Notes under the pieces: model-generated
Databases searched by the model: none
Seen by the model: only the letters and a program-made list of their open reading frames with translations
What the model was told of the DNA's origin: nothing
In this document: piece after piece, positions 1 through 6,038 of the stretch
Position numbering within the stretch: position 1 is the stretch's first letter
Layout: each line of letters opens with the position of its first letter
DNA from: Syntrophomonadaceae bacterium
GTDB lineage: Bacteria; Bacillota; Dethiobacteria; DTU022
Reading direction: 5' to 3'
DNA length: 13,772 nt
Assembly: GCA_007129055.1 (NCBI GenBank)
Contig: SKWE01000105.1
Span: forward strand, 1 to 13,772
Program-made: the position numbers and the translations under genes

Positions 1-762
1 GTTGTTACAGGCAAACCGCTTGCCGTAGGTGGTTGTGTGGGAAGAAACGAAGCAACAGGCAGGGGATGTTTCTTTGTTGGTCGTGAAGCAGCCAAGGCAC
101 TTGATATTCCCCTCGAGGATGCCCGCGTAGCTGTACAGGGTTTTGGTAATGTGGGCAGCAATGCTGCTATTCTTTTTGCAGAAGTTGGGTGTCCGGTGAT
201 TGCAGTAAGTGATGTCAGCGGAGGGCTTTACAACAAAAACGGCCTGGATATTTTCAAGCTGCTTGATCATGTTGAAAAAACTGGTTTTGTAAAAGGCTTT
301 GCAGATGCAGAGGAGATCACCAATGAAGAACTGCTGACTATTGACTGCGATATCCTGATCCCCGCTGCCCTGGAAAACCAGCTCAACAACGGCAATGCTG
401 ATAACGTAAAGGCAAAAATAGTTATTGAAGGGGCAAACGGTCCTACAACCCCCGAAGCGGACCAGATATTAAAAGAGAAAGGGGTTCTTGTAGTTCCCGA
501 TATCCTGGCTAACAGCGGTGGAGTTACCGTTTCATATTTTGAATGGGTCCAGAACAACTACGGTTTCCGCTGGGATTTAGAAACCGTAAACCGCCGTCTT
601 GAAGAAAAAATGACAGAGGCCTTTAAGATGGTATATAAATTCTACTGTGAAAAATGTGTAGGTTCTGATATGCGCACAGGCGCTTACATGTATTCTACCC
701 AGCGCCTGGCAGAAGCGATGCATTACAGGGGCTGGTTAAGCAACGGAACCCACAGGTCATAA
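1..762 (+). CDS. gdhA: Glutamate dehydrogenase, C-terminal part (5' end outside window)
   Basis: The frame is open from base 1 and ends at TAA 760-762, giving 253 residues of an enzyme that is usually about 415-450 aa, so the N-terminal substrate-binding part lies upstream. Visible in order are the G-R-N-E-A-T-G-R-G segment (residues 14-22 of the fragment), the Rossmann nucleotide-binding motif G-F-G-N-V-G (47-52), the N-S-G-G-V-T-V-S-Y-F-E-W block, and a C-terminal G-S-D-M-R-T-G-A-Y segment, all typical of hexameric Glu/Leu/Phe/Val dehydrogenases. The enzyme interconverts glutamate and 2-oxoglutarate plus ammonia in the cytoplasm. NAD rather than NADP use is likely for a catabolic anaerobe, but I cannot prove it from this fragment. 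It lies directly upstream of a 2-oxoglutarate oxidoreductase operon, which fits a shared pathway. A hairpin follows the stop. Confidence 0.95.
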   Translation, partial: VVTGKPLAVGGCVGRNEATGRGCFFVGREAAKALDIPLEDARVAVQGFGNVGSNAAILFAEVGCPVIAVSDVSGGLYNKNGLDIFKLLDHVEKTGFVKGFADAEEITNEELLTIDCDILIPAALENQLNNGNADNVKAKIVIEGANGPTTPEADQILKEKGVLVVPDILANSGGVTVSYFEWVQNNYGFRWDLETVNRRLEEKMTEAFKMVYKFYCEKCVGSDMRTGAYMYSTQRLAEAMHYRGWLSNGTHRS

Positions 763-776
763 AAAGTCAGACTATG

Positions 777-821
777 CTTTATGCCGGGGCTGTTATGTGG
801 TATACTGTCCCCGGCATAAAG
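777..821 (+). terminator. Perfect 13-bp hairpin downstream of gdhA, probable terminator
   Basis: The arms at 777-789 (CTTTATGCCGGGG) and 809-821 (CCCCGGCATAAAG) are perfectly complementary around a 19-nt loop. The hairpin starts 14 nt after the gdhA stop, a usual place for transcription termination or 3'-end protection. No U-tract follows the right arm, so it is not a textbook intrinsic terminator. It could instead stabilise the gdhA transcript or act with Rho. Confidence 0.5.
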
Positions 822-838
822 TCAAAGAATATGCAGGT

Positions 839-912
839 TTAATAATCTAAAACCGATGTCGATATAATAATTACAGGGCTTTTGATTGGGTTTAGTAGAA
901 AATTTTTATAAT
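839..912 (+). promoter_or_regulatory. Candidate sigma-A-type promoters for the kor operon
   Basis: Two exact TATAAT hexamers lie in the AT-rich leader. One is at 863-868, with TTAATA at 839-844 (18-nt spacer). The other is at 907-912, with TTGATT at 882-887 (19-nt spacer, longer than ideal). Either could start a kor transcript with a 5' leader of about 100-145 nt. The -10 matches are strong and the -35 matches weak, so which one is used is unresolved. Confidence 0.35.
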
Positions 913-929
913 TCGGTATGAATTTTAGT

Positions 930-960
930 TACTTCCTGTCACTTCTGGTAGGCTGAAGTA
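930..960 (+). other. Possible leader hairpin upstream of korD
   Basis: TACTTC at 930-935 pairs with GAAGTA at 955-960. Inside it, CCTGTC-type bases can pair with GGTAGG using two G-U wobbles and a small bulge. It would sit in the untranslated leader just downstream of the 907-912 -10 element and about 35 nt before the korD ribosome-binding site. It is short and imperfect, so it may be chance; no known riboswitch class is recognised. Confidence 0.2.
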
Positions 961-1011
961 TAGAATCATAAGCGGTGTTGTATTTGTAAGTTTTAGGAGG
1001 AGATATATACC

Positions 1012-1272
1012 TTGGCTCAAGCTAAAAGAAAAAGCTCTGACACCGATCTTCAGATAAATCGTGAATGGTGTAAGGGATGCGGTATATGTATAGCTTTCTG
1101 TCCAAAGGAAGCTCTTTTTATTGATGAAGAAGGAAAAGCAGAGAAAGATATGAGCAGTTGTACATCCTGCGGCATATGTGAAACTTATTGCCCGGATTTT
1201 GCAATTGTTCTTGTCAAGAGGAGGCTAAATAGCAATGCCGGAGAGCAAACCGGTTCTGATGCAAGGCAATGA
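1012..1272 (+). CDS. korD: 2-oxoglutarate:ferredoxin oxidoreductase, ferredoxin-like delta subunit
   Basis: This 86-aa protein carries two C-x2-C-x2-C-x3-C-P motifs, with cysteines at 20/23/26/30 and 50/53/56/60. That is the dicluster 4Fe-4S ferredoxin fold used as the electron-transfer delta subunit of KOR/VOR-type enzymes. The start is TTG at 1012, chosen because a strong AGGAGGAG lies at 994-1001 and no in-frame ATG precedes the first cluster. It is the first gene of korDABC, the common order for four-subunit enzymes. Its last 38 nt overlap korA, so its C-terminal tail contains the korA ribosome-binding site and start, which suggests translational coupling. It passes electrons from the KorB cluster to free ferredoxin. 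Without the neighbours it could pass as an ordinary 2[4Fe-4S] ferredoxin; the context makes the subunit role likely. Confidence 0.9.
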   Translation: MAQAKRKSSDTDLQINREWCKGCGICIAFCPKEALFIDEEGKAEKDMSSCTSCGICETYCPDFAIVLVKRRLNSNAGEQTGSDARQ

Positions 1273-2365
1273 AGCTTGCGCTGTAGGTGCTATTCATGCC
1301 GGTGTTCGTTTTTATGCCGGCTACCCTATAACACCATCGACAGAAGTTGCAGAGCAAATGGCTGTCCGTTTGCCTGATGTCGGCGGTGTTTTTATTCAGA
1401 TGGAAGATGAAATAGCAGGAATGGCTGCAGTAATTGGTGCTTCCATCGGTGGCATGAGAGCGATTACCGCTACCAGTGGTCCCGGGTTTTCCCTGAAGCA
1501 GGAGAATTTTGGTTATGCCATTATGGCAGAAATCCCCTGCGTGGTAGTCAATGTGCAGCGTATGGGGCCCAGTACCGGTGTTCCAACCGCTCCCGCCCAG
1601 GGTGACATGATGCAGGCCCGCTGGGGCACTCATGGAGATCATCCCGTAATTGCTTTTTCTCCGGCTTCGGTTTACGAAACGTATTATTTAACCATTGCAG
1701 CGGTAAACCTTAGCCAAAAACTTCGCCAACCAGTTTTAATTATGCTTGACGAAGTAATCGGACACATGAGGGAAAAGGTTACAATTCCTGAAACAGGAAA
1801 ATTAATGGTCGAAAAATCGAGCAGTAATGTTCCTTCCGACTGGAAGCCCTATGATGAGAAAGGCTTAACCCCGCTGGTGCCGTTTGGGTTTGGCCATTAC
1901 TATCATGTTACAGGTCTTTTTCACGACCAGTACGGTTTCCCCACCGGCGATCCGCCGCAGGTAGAGAGAGCCCTGGATAGAATTCATAACAAACTGAAGA
2001 AATACCGCGATGAAATTATGTTTACAAACTATATCGGCCATAAAGAGCCGCGTGTGGCTATAGTTGCATACGGGTGCACTGTCCGGTCCGCAAGGGCTGT
2101 GGTTAAGAAAGCATACTGGCAGAACAGGCTTCCCGTAGGTTTGCTTAGCCTGCAAACTGTCTGGCCTTTCCCGGACAAAGAAATAGAAGCTTTGGCCGAA
2201 CAGGTGGACGTGATTATCGTTCCTGAAATGAATATGGGTCAGATCGTAGGAGAAGTCGAACGATACGCCCGTGGAAAGGCGGAAGTTGTTCCGCTGAATC
2301 GCTACGATGGTGAAATGATAAACCCGGATCAGATTTCCGAAGAAGTTGGGAGGTGGCTGTCATAG
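1235..2365 (+). CDS. korA: 2-oxoglutarate:ferredoxin oxidoreductase, alpha subunit
   Basis: The 376-aa product has the alpha-subunit signature G-Y-P-I-T-P-S-T-E-V-A-E at residues 29-40, then T-S-G-P-G-F-S-L-K-Q-E-N-F-G-Y-A. This is the pyrimidine-binding domain that completes the thiamine diphosphate site together with KorB. A C-terminal transketolase-like domain follows, including V-A-I-V-A-Y-G and a final E-E-V-G-R-W-L-S. The enzyme converts 2-oxoglutarate and CoA to succinyl-CoA, CO2 and reduced ferredoxin, or runs in reverse. ATG 1235 is preceded by AGAGGAGG at 1217-1224. The gene overlaps korD by 38 nt and korB by 13 nt. Length and sequence fit KorA better than the pyruvate enzyme, but a branched-chain 2-oxoacid (VOR-type) specificity cannot be fully excluded from sequence alone. 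Confidence 0.92.
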   Translation: MPESKPVLMQGNEACAVGAIHAGVRFYAGYPITPSTEVAEQMAVRLPDVGGVFIQMEDEIAGMAAVIGASIGGMRAITATSGPGFSLKQENFGYAIMAEIPCVVVNVQRMGPSTGVPTAPAQGDMMQARWGTHGDHPVIAFSPASVYETYYLTIAAVNLSQKLRQPVLIMLDEVIGHMREKVTIPETGKLMVEKSSSNVPSDWKPYDEKGLTPLVPFGFGHYYHVTGLFHDQYGFPTGDPPQVERALDRIHNKLKKYRDEIMFTNYIGHKEPRVAIVAYGCTVRSARAVVKKAYWQNRLPVGLLSLQTVWPFPDKEIEALAEQVDVIIVPEMNMGQIVGEVERYARGKAEVVPLNRYDGEMINPDQISEEVGRWLS

Positions 2366-3174
2366 AACAGTTAACCCAGGATTTTTTAAGGACAAAAAAA
2401 CTTCCGCATATCTGGTGCCCTGGCTGTGGAAACGGGATTGTAACAGCAGCCCTGGTAAGGGCTATCGAACGGGCTGATTTTGACCAGAAAGATGTGGTAA
2501 TCGTATCAGGAATTGGTTGTTCTTCAAGGGCAGCGGGTTACCTGAATTTTAATACACTGCATACAACCCACGGTCGGGCACTTGCTTTTGCCACGGGTTT
2601 GAAGATGGCCCGTCCAGAGCTGAAACTTTTTGTTATTATGGGTGATGGAGATTGCAGTGCCATTGGGGGTAACCATTTTATCCATTCTGCCAGAAGGAAT
2701 ATTGATTTAAATGCAGTAATAGTTAACAACCATATTTATGGTATGACCGGAGGACAGCACTCTCCCTTAACCCCTGCCGGTAAAAAAGCGACAACTGCTC
2801 CCCGCGGCACCCTTGAAAGGGAATTTGATTTACTGAAACTGGCCAGGGGTGCAGGAGCAACTTTTGGAGCAAGAGGTATCGCGGCCCAACCGAGGCAGCT
2901 GGAGCAACTGATAACAAGAGGTGCCAAACACAAAGGATTCTCTGTGATAGAGGCTCTTTCTCCATGCCCGATTGCCTATGGCCGCCGGAATAAACTGGGT
3001 GGGGCAGTAGAAATGCTTCGTGATATGAAAGATAGCAGTATATCCGTGGAAAAAGCTTCGTCTATGGAAGCGGCTGAGCTTGAAGATAAAACCATTACGG
3101 GAGTCCTCTTTTCGGAGGAAGCACCTGAGTTCTCCGAAGAATACCATAAGTCAATCACTAAAGAAAATGCCTGA
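2353..3174 (+). CDS. korB: 2-oxoglutarate:ferredoxin oxidoreductase, beta subunit (TPP and 4Fe-4S)
   Basis: The 273-aa protein has W-C-P-G-C-G-N-G (C22, C25), G-I-G-C-S-S (C56) and S-P-C-P (C205), the four cysteines expected to hold the catalytic 4Fe-4S cluster in KorB-type beta subunits. The thiamine diphosphate/Mg motif G-D-G-D starts at residue 97 and is closed by N125-N126. The segment G-R-R-N-K after C205 resembles 2-oxoglutarate enzymes. The start is taken as GTG 2353, the only ATG/GTG/TTG codon between the upstream in-frame TGA (2311) and the conserved core. The purine-rich GGGAGGTGG at 2348-2356 overlaps this codon rather than preceding it, so initiation is odd and probably coupled to the end of korA. 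The C-terminal 35 residues are acidic and less conserved. Confidence 0.93.
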   Translation: MAVIEQLTQDFLRTKKLPHIWCPGCGNGIVTAALVRAIERADFDQKDVVIVSGIGCSSRAAGYLNFNTLHTTHGRALAFATGLKMARPELKLFVIMGDGDCSAIGGNHFIHSARRNIDLNAVIVNNHIYGMTGGQHSPLTPAGKKATTAPRGTLEREFDLLKLARGAGATFGARGIAAQPRQLEQLITRGAKHKGFSVIEALSPCPIAYGRRNKLGGAVEMLRDMKDSSISVEKASSMEAAELEDKTITGVLFSEEAPEFSEEYHKSITKENA

Positions 3175-3192
3175 GAGGCGGGAGGAATAGTT

Positions 3193-3771
3193 TTGGCAAA
3201 TCGACAGGAAATATTATTAACCGGCGCCGGCGGGCAGGGCCTGATACTGGCATCAATCGTCCTTGCCAATGCTGCAGTTAATGATAATAAAAATGTTGTT
3301 CAGACACAATCCTACGGGCCGGAAGCCAGGGGCGGCGCCAGTATGTCAGGGGTTATCATTGATATAGATACAATAGAGTACCCCAAGGTTACCACTCCAA
3401 CAGTTCTACTATGCATGAACCAGGCTTCCTTTAATAAATATATGCCCAAGGTGAAGCCGGATTGTACAATTATTATTGATTCAACTTTTGTCAGCGGTTC
3501 ATATAGCGATGAGTACAAGGTGCAGGCTTTTCCCATTACCCGTGCAGCCAGGGAACAGCTGGGTAAAGAAGTTGTAGCGAACATGCTGGCTCTTGGCGTT
3601 ATTAATGCTGCTACCGGGCTTGTTGACCGTGAAATTTTCAGGGATAGCATTTACAAGATGGCGCCCAAGGGAAGTGGTGAGCTCAATCAAGAGGCTTTTG
3701 ACCTGGGTTATCGCCTGTACGAGGAAGGTACAGGGCAGGATATCGGAGTATCTGCTCAAACCCCTCAATAA
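3193..3771 (+). CDS. korC: 2-oxoglutarate:ferredoxin oxidoreductase, gamma subunit
   Basis: The 192-aa product begins with the gamma-subunit motif G-A-G-G-Q-G (11-16) and carries Q-S-Y-G-P-E-A-R-G-G-A at 39-49, both characteristic of the POR/KOR gamma domain that binds CoA and closes the active site. The start is TTG 3193 with GGAGGAA-type purines just upstream. It lies 18 nt after korB and completes the korDABC set, so the whole enzyme is encoded here. The 3' end overlaps the most likely beginning of the sensor kinase gene in another frame, so kor and the two-component genes are probably on one transcript. Confidence 0.93.
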   Translation: MANRQEILLTGAGGQGLILASIVLANAAVNDNKNVVQTQSYGPEARGGASMSGVIIDIDTIEYPKVTTPTVLLCMNQASFNKYMPKVKPDCTIIIDSTFVSGSYSDEYKVQAFPITRAAREQLGKEVVANMLALGVINAATGLVDREIFRDSIYKMAPKGSGELNQEAFDLGYRLYEEGTGQDIGVSAQTPQ

Positions 3772-5023
3772 AAGAGTAATACTGGTTGTTGTAGTAACTG
3801 TAATTGCTACAGAACTCTTTATAGTTACCGATATCGGCCCTTTTCGATTTTCTATCGGTACGGTTGTCTTCGTTTATGCTATTCTTAGCCTTAGTCATCT
3901 TCTTATTATTCCTACAGCGGCGCTTGTTGCCATATCTACGCTTCTTCTAAGGGTGGGGCTGGACTACTTTTTCTGGCTGCCCCGTGAATATTTTACTTTT
4001 ATGATGGCTCACCAGTATTCCGGGGTGATCTATTTTTTAGTACTATCAATTATTTTAAGGATCGGGGGAGTGAGGAAGGGAACCCGCAGGTATTCACTGC
4101 CGCTTTTACTGGTCCTGGGTATTGCTATAACTGTATCGAACCTTTCCGAAGCCCTGGTAAGAGTGCCTTATGATGAAATTCTAGCCCTGGATAACCTGAT
4201 TATCCTGATTGCTATGTCGGCTGTACAGGTTTTCCTTGTCATCAGCCTTGTCTATATCAGCCAGTTTCAAAAAACAATGGTTTTAGACGAGCAGGAGAAA
4301 GTCAGCTATGAAAAAATGCTCATTGTTGCCTCAGAGCTCTACGATGAGCTTTTTTATATGCAAAAATCTATGGAAAACATAGAAAATATCATGGCGAAAA
4401 GCTATAATTTACATAAACAGCTGAAAGAATTAAAACTGAAAAACAGATCGTTGGAAAAAGAAGCCCTGCAGGTAGCTGAAGAGGTCCATGAAGTTAAAAA
4501 GGATACCATGCGTATTCTCGCCGGTTTGGGGGAAGTTTTAAAGATCAGGAAAGAGAAACCGGTCATGAAATTGTCTGAACTTCTGGACCTGGTGATCAAA
4601 ACCAACCGCAGCTATAGCCAGAGCCTTGAGAAAATGGTTCAGTTCAACCTGCAGATTGAAGAAGACCTGGAAGTTGAGCAGATTTATCCGCTTCTGGCTA
4701 TTCTAAACAACCTGGTTTCAAACGCGGTTGAGGCCATACCCGCAGAAGGTTATGTGCGTCTCAGGGTAAGGATGAAGGGTAAGATCCTGAGGGTGTATGT
4801 CTGTGATAACGGGGAACCGATAAAAGAGCGCGACCGGGCCCTGATTTTTGAACCTGGCTTTACTACCAAGTTTTCAACCGAAGGGGTTCCTTCAACAGGG
4901 ATTGGCCTGGCTTACGTAAAAGGGCTTGTCGAAAATTTTCAGGGCAGGGTTTGTTTTCGGGAAAAGCAGCTTGAAAAATGTTTTATTATTTTAATTCCAG
5001 TTTCAAGTCTGACCGGGGGATAA
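3752..5023 (+). CDS. Membrane sensor histidine kinase, GlnK (YcbA)-like; start uncertain
   Basis: From 3752 the product is 423 aa: about five or six hydrophobic segments in residues 9-170, a coiled-coil-like linker, then a kinase core. The probable phospho-acceptor is H246 in E-E-V-H-E-V-K-K-D. The ATPase shows N-N-L-V-S-N-A-V-E-A (N box from 319), D-N-G (352-354), I-F-E-P-G-F-T-T-K, and G-I-G-L (383-386). The core resembles the SpoOB/CitA-type kinases that pair with YcbB-domain regulators. The frame is open far back into korC, but the hydrophobic N-terminus begins only near K-P-L-N-K-R. The best placed start is CTG 3752 (GGAG at 3745-3748), because no ATG, GTG or TTG lies between TTG 3698 and GTG 3953. 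TTG 3698 would give 441 aa; GTG 3953 would cut into the membrane domain. It is probably translated in coupling with korC, and the partner regulator follows. Confidence 0.8.
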   Translation: MLKPLNKRVILVVVVTVIATELFIVTDIGPFRFSIGTVVFVYAILSLSHLLIIPTAALVAISTLLLRVGLDYFFWLPREYFTFMMAHQYSGVIYFLVLSIILRIGGVRKGTRRYSLPLLLVLGIAITVSNLSEALVRVPYDEILALDNLIILIAMSAVQVFLVISLVYISQFQKTMVLDEQEKVSYEKMLIVASELYDELFYMQKSMENIENIMAKSYNLHKQLKELKLKNRSLEKEALQVAEEVHEVKKDTMRILAGLGEVLKIRKEKPVMKLSELLDLVIKTNRSYSQSLEKMVQFNLQIEEDLEVEQIYPLLAILNNLVSNAVEAIPAEGYVRLRVRMKGKILRVYVCDNGEPIKERDRALIFEPGFTTKFSTEGVPSTGIGLAYVKGLVENFQGRVCFREKQLEKCFIILIPVSSLTGG

Positions 5024-5025
5024 AA

Positions 5026-5949
5026 ATGGAATTTACTTTTTTTATACTGGATGATGATATTGTCTGCCGGCGGATCCTGGCCCAGATAATCGAGGATGAA
5101 CAGCTGGGAGAAGTGATAGGCGAACTGCCCGATGGGCACGGTAACGTGGTGGGTACAATAATTTATCACCAACCCGATATTCTACTTATAGATCTTCTAA
5201 TGCCAGGGAAGGATGGAATAGAAATAGTTGAACAGCTGCGTAAGCGCCAGTTTCGTGGAAAGATCGTCATGATTTCCCAGGTTGAAAAAAAAGAAATGGT
5301 TGCCCAGGCTTATGCAGCAGGAATAGAGTTTTATATCAACAAACCCATAAACAAGGTTGAGGTTATAGCAGTAATCAGGGGAGTTATTGAACGGCTTAAA
5401 ATGGAACGCTCACTGGAACAGATGAGGGAGTCGATGGCAGCCCTTGACCATATAAGCGGTGGAGGCAGGGCTGCAGGTAATCCGGCACAGGGTAATCTTG
5501 ATCAGGATACTATAAGGGAGAGAACCAGGGAGATTCTTGCCGACCTGGGTTTGATCGGTGAACCTGGCAGTCATGACCTGGTCCAGGTAATTCTTTTCCT
5601 AAATTCTGTTCCTGATATTGAAAAATACCTTGGAGAATACCGGCACTTAAAAGATTTATACCAGGCAGTGCAAAAAAAATACCTGCGCGAGGAAGATAAG
5701 AAAACTGATGTAAGGGCTATAGAACAGAGAGTGCGCAGGGCGATTAAGCATGCCATGGAACATATTGCCGCACTTGGCATTGATGACTACAATAACCCTA
5801 CATTTGAGAGATATGGGCCCAAATTCTTTGATTTTGGAGAGCTGAGGCTGAGAATGAAGGAAATAGAACAGGCCCAGGATATGCCCAGCAAAACCAGGAT
5901 CAATATTAAGCAGTTTATAAATGCCCTCTACTGGGATGTTAAGAAATAG
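5026..5949 (+). CDS. Response regulator with YcbB output domain (GlnL-like)
   Basis: The product is 307 aa from ATG 5026, which has GGGGGA at 5015-5020 and begins 2 nt after the kinase stop. An in-frame ATG at 4978 is rejected because it lies inside the kinase gene and adds 16 residues before the receiver fold. The receiver domain (about 1-120) has the acidic pocket D9-D10-D11, phospho-acceptor D56 in L-L-I-D-L-L-M-P, S84 and K106 in N-K-P. After a linker, the C-terminal half (about 170-307) has E-Q-R-V-R-R-A-I-K, A-A-L-G-I-D-D-Y-N-N-P and F-D-F-G-E-L-R-L-R-M, which I recognise as the YcbB domain found in GlnL of Bacillus subtilis, the regulator of glutamine use. It is inferred to bind DNA and to be phosphorylated by the adjacent kinase. 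Its target genes are unknown; kor, gdhA or amino-acid transport genes are reasonable guesses. Confidence 0.88.
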   Translation: MEFTFFILDDDIVCRRILAQIIEDEQLGEVIGELPDGHGNVVGTIIYHQPDILLIDLLMPGKDGIEIVEQLRKRQFRGKIVMISQVEKKEMVAQAYAAGIEFYINKPINKVEVIAVIRGVIERLKMERSLEQMRESMAALDHISGGGRAAGNPAQGNLDQDTIRERTREILADLGLIGEPGSHDLVQVILFLNSVPDIEKYLGEYRHLKDLYQAVQKKYLREEDKKTDVRAIEQRVRRAIKHAMEHIAALGIDDYNNPTFERYGPKFFDFGELRLRMKEIEQAQDMPSKTRINIKQFINALYWDVKK

Positions 5950-5963
5950 ATTCAGTTTTTGCC

Positions 5964-5992
5964 TTGTATTTGCCAAAAGCCCAAAGTATAAT
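5964..5992 (+). promoter_or_regulatory. Probable sigma-A promoter for valS-folC
   Basis: TTGTAT at 5964-5969 and an exact TATAAT at 5987-5992 are separated by 17 nt, the ideal spacing. Transcription would begin near 6000 and give a leader of only about 40 nt before valS. That is too short for a T-box, so this valS is unlikely to be controlled by uncharged tRNA antitermination. Confidence 0.6.
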
Positions 5993-6038
5993 TGTAAAGG
6001 CAACTGCCCGGAACGATTTTAAATACTGAGGTGAAATA

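Noticed and set aside
3593..3751. Extended N-terminus of the sensor kinase from ATG 3593
   Set aside because: This part is the second frame of conserved korC sequence; the resulting peptide looks unlike a signal or membrane segment, and no relative of this kinase type is expected to start there.
4978..5025. Upstream ATG for the response regulator
   Set aside because: It would add 16 residues encoded inside the kinase gene before the beta-1 strand of the receiver; ATG 5026 has its own GGGGGA at correct distance.
5993..6038. Possible T-box leader before valS
   Set aside because: The good promoter at 5964-5992 leaves only about 40 nt of leader, with no specifier hairpin, T-box sequence or terminator.
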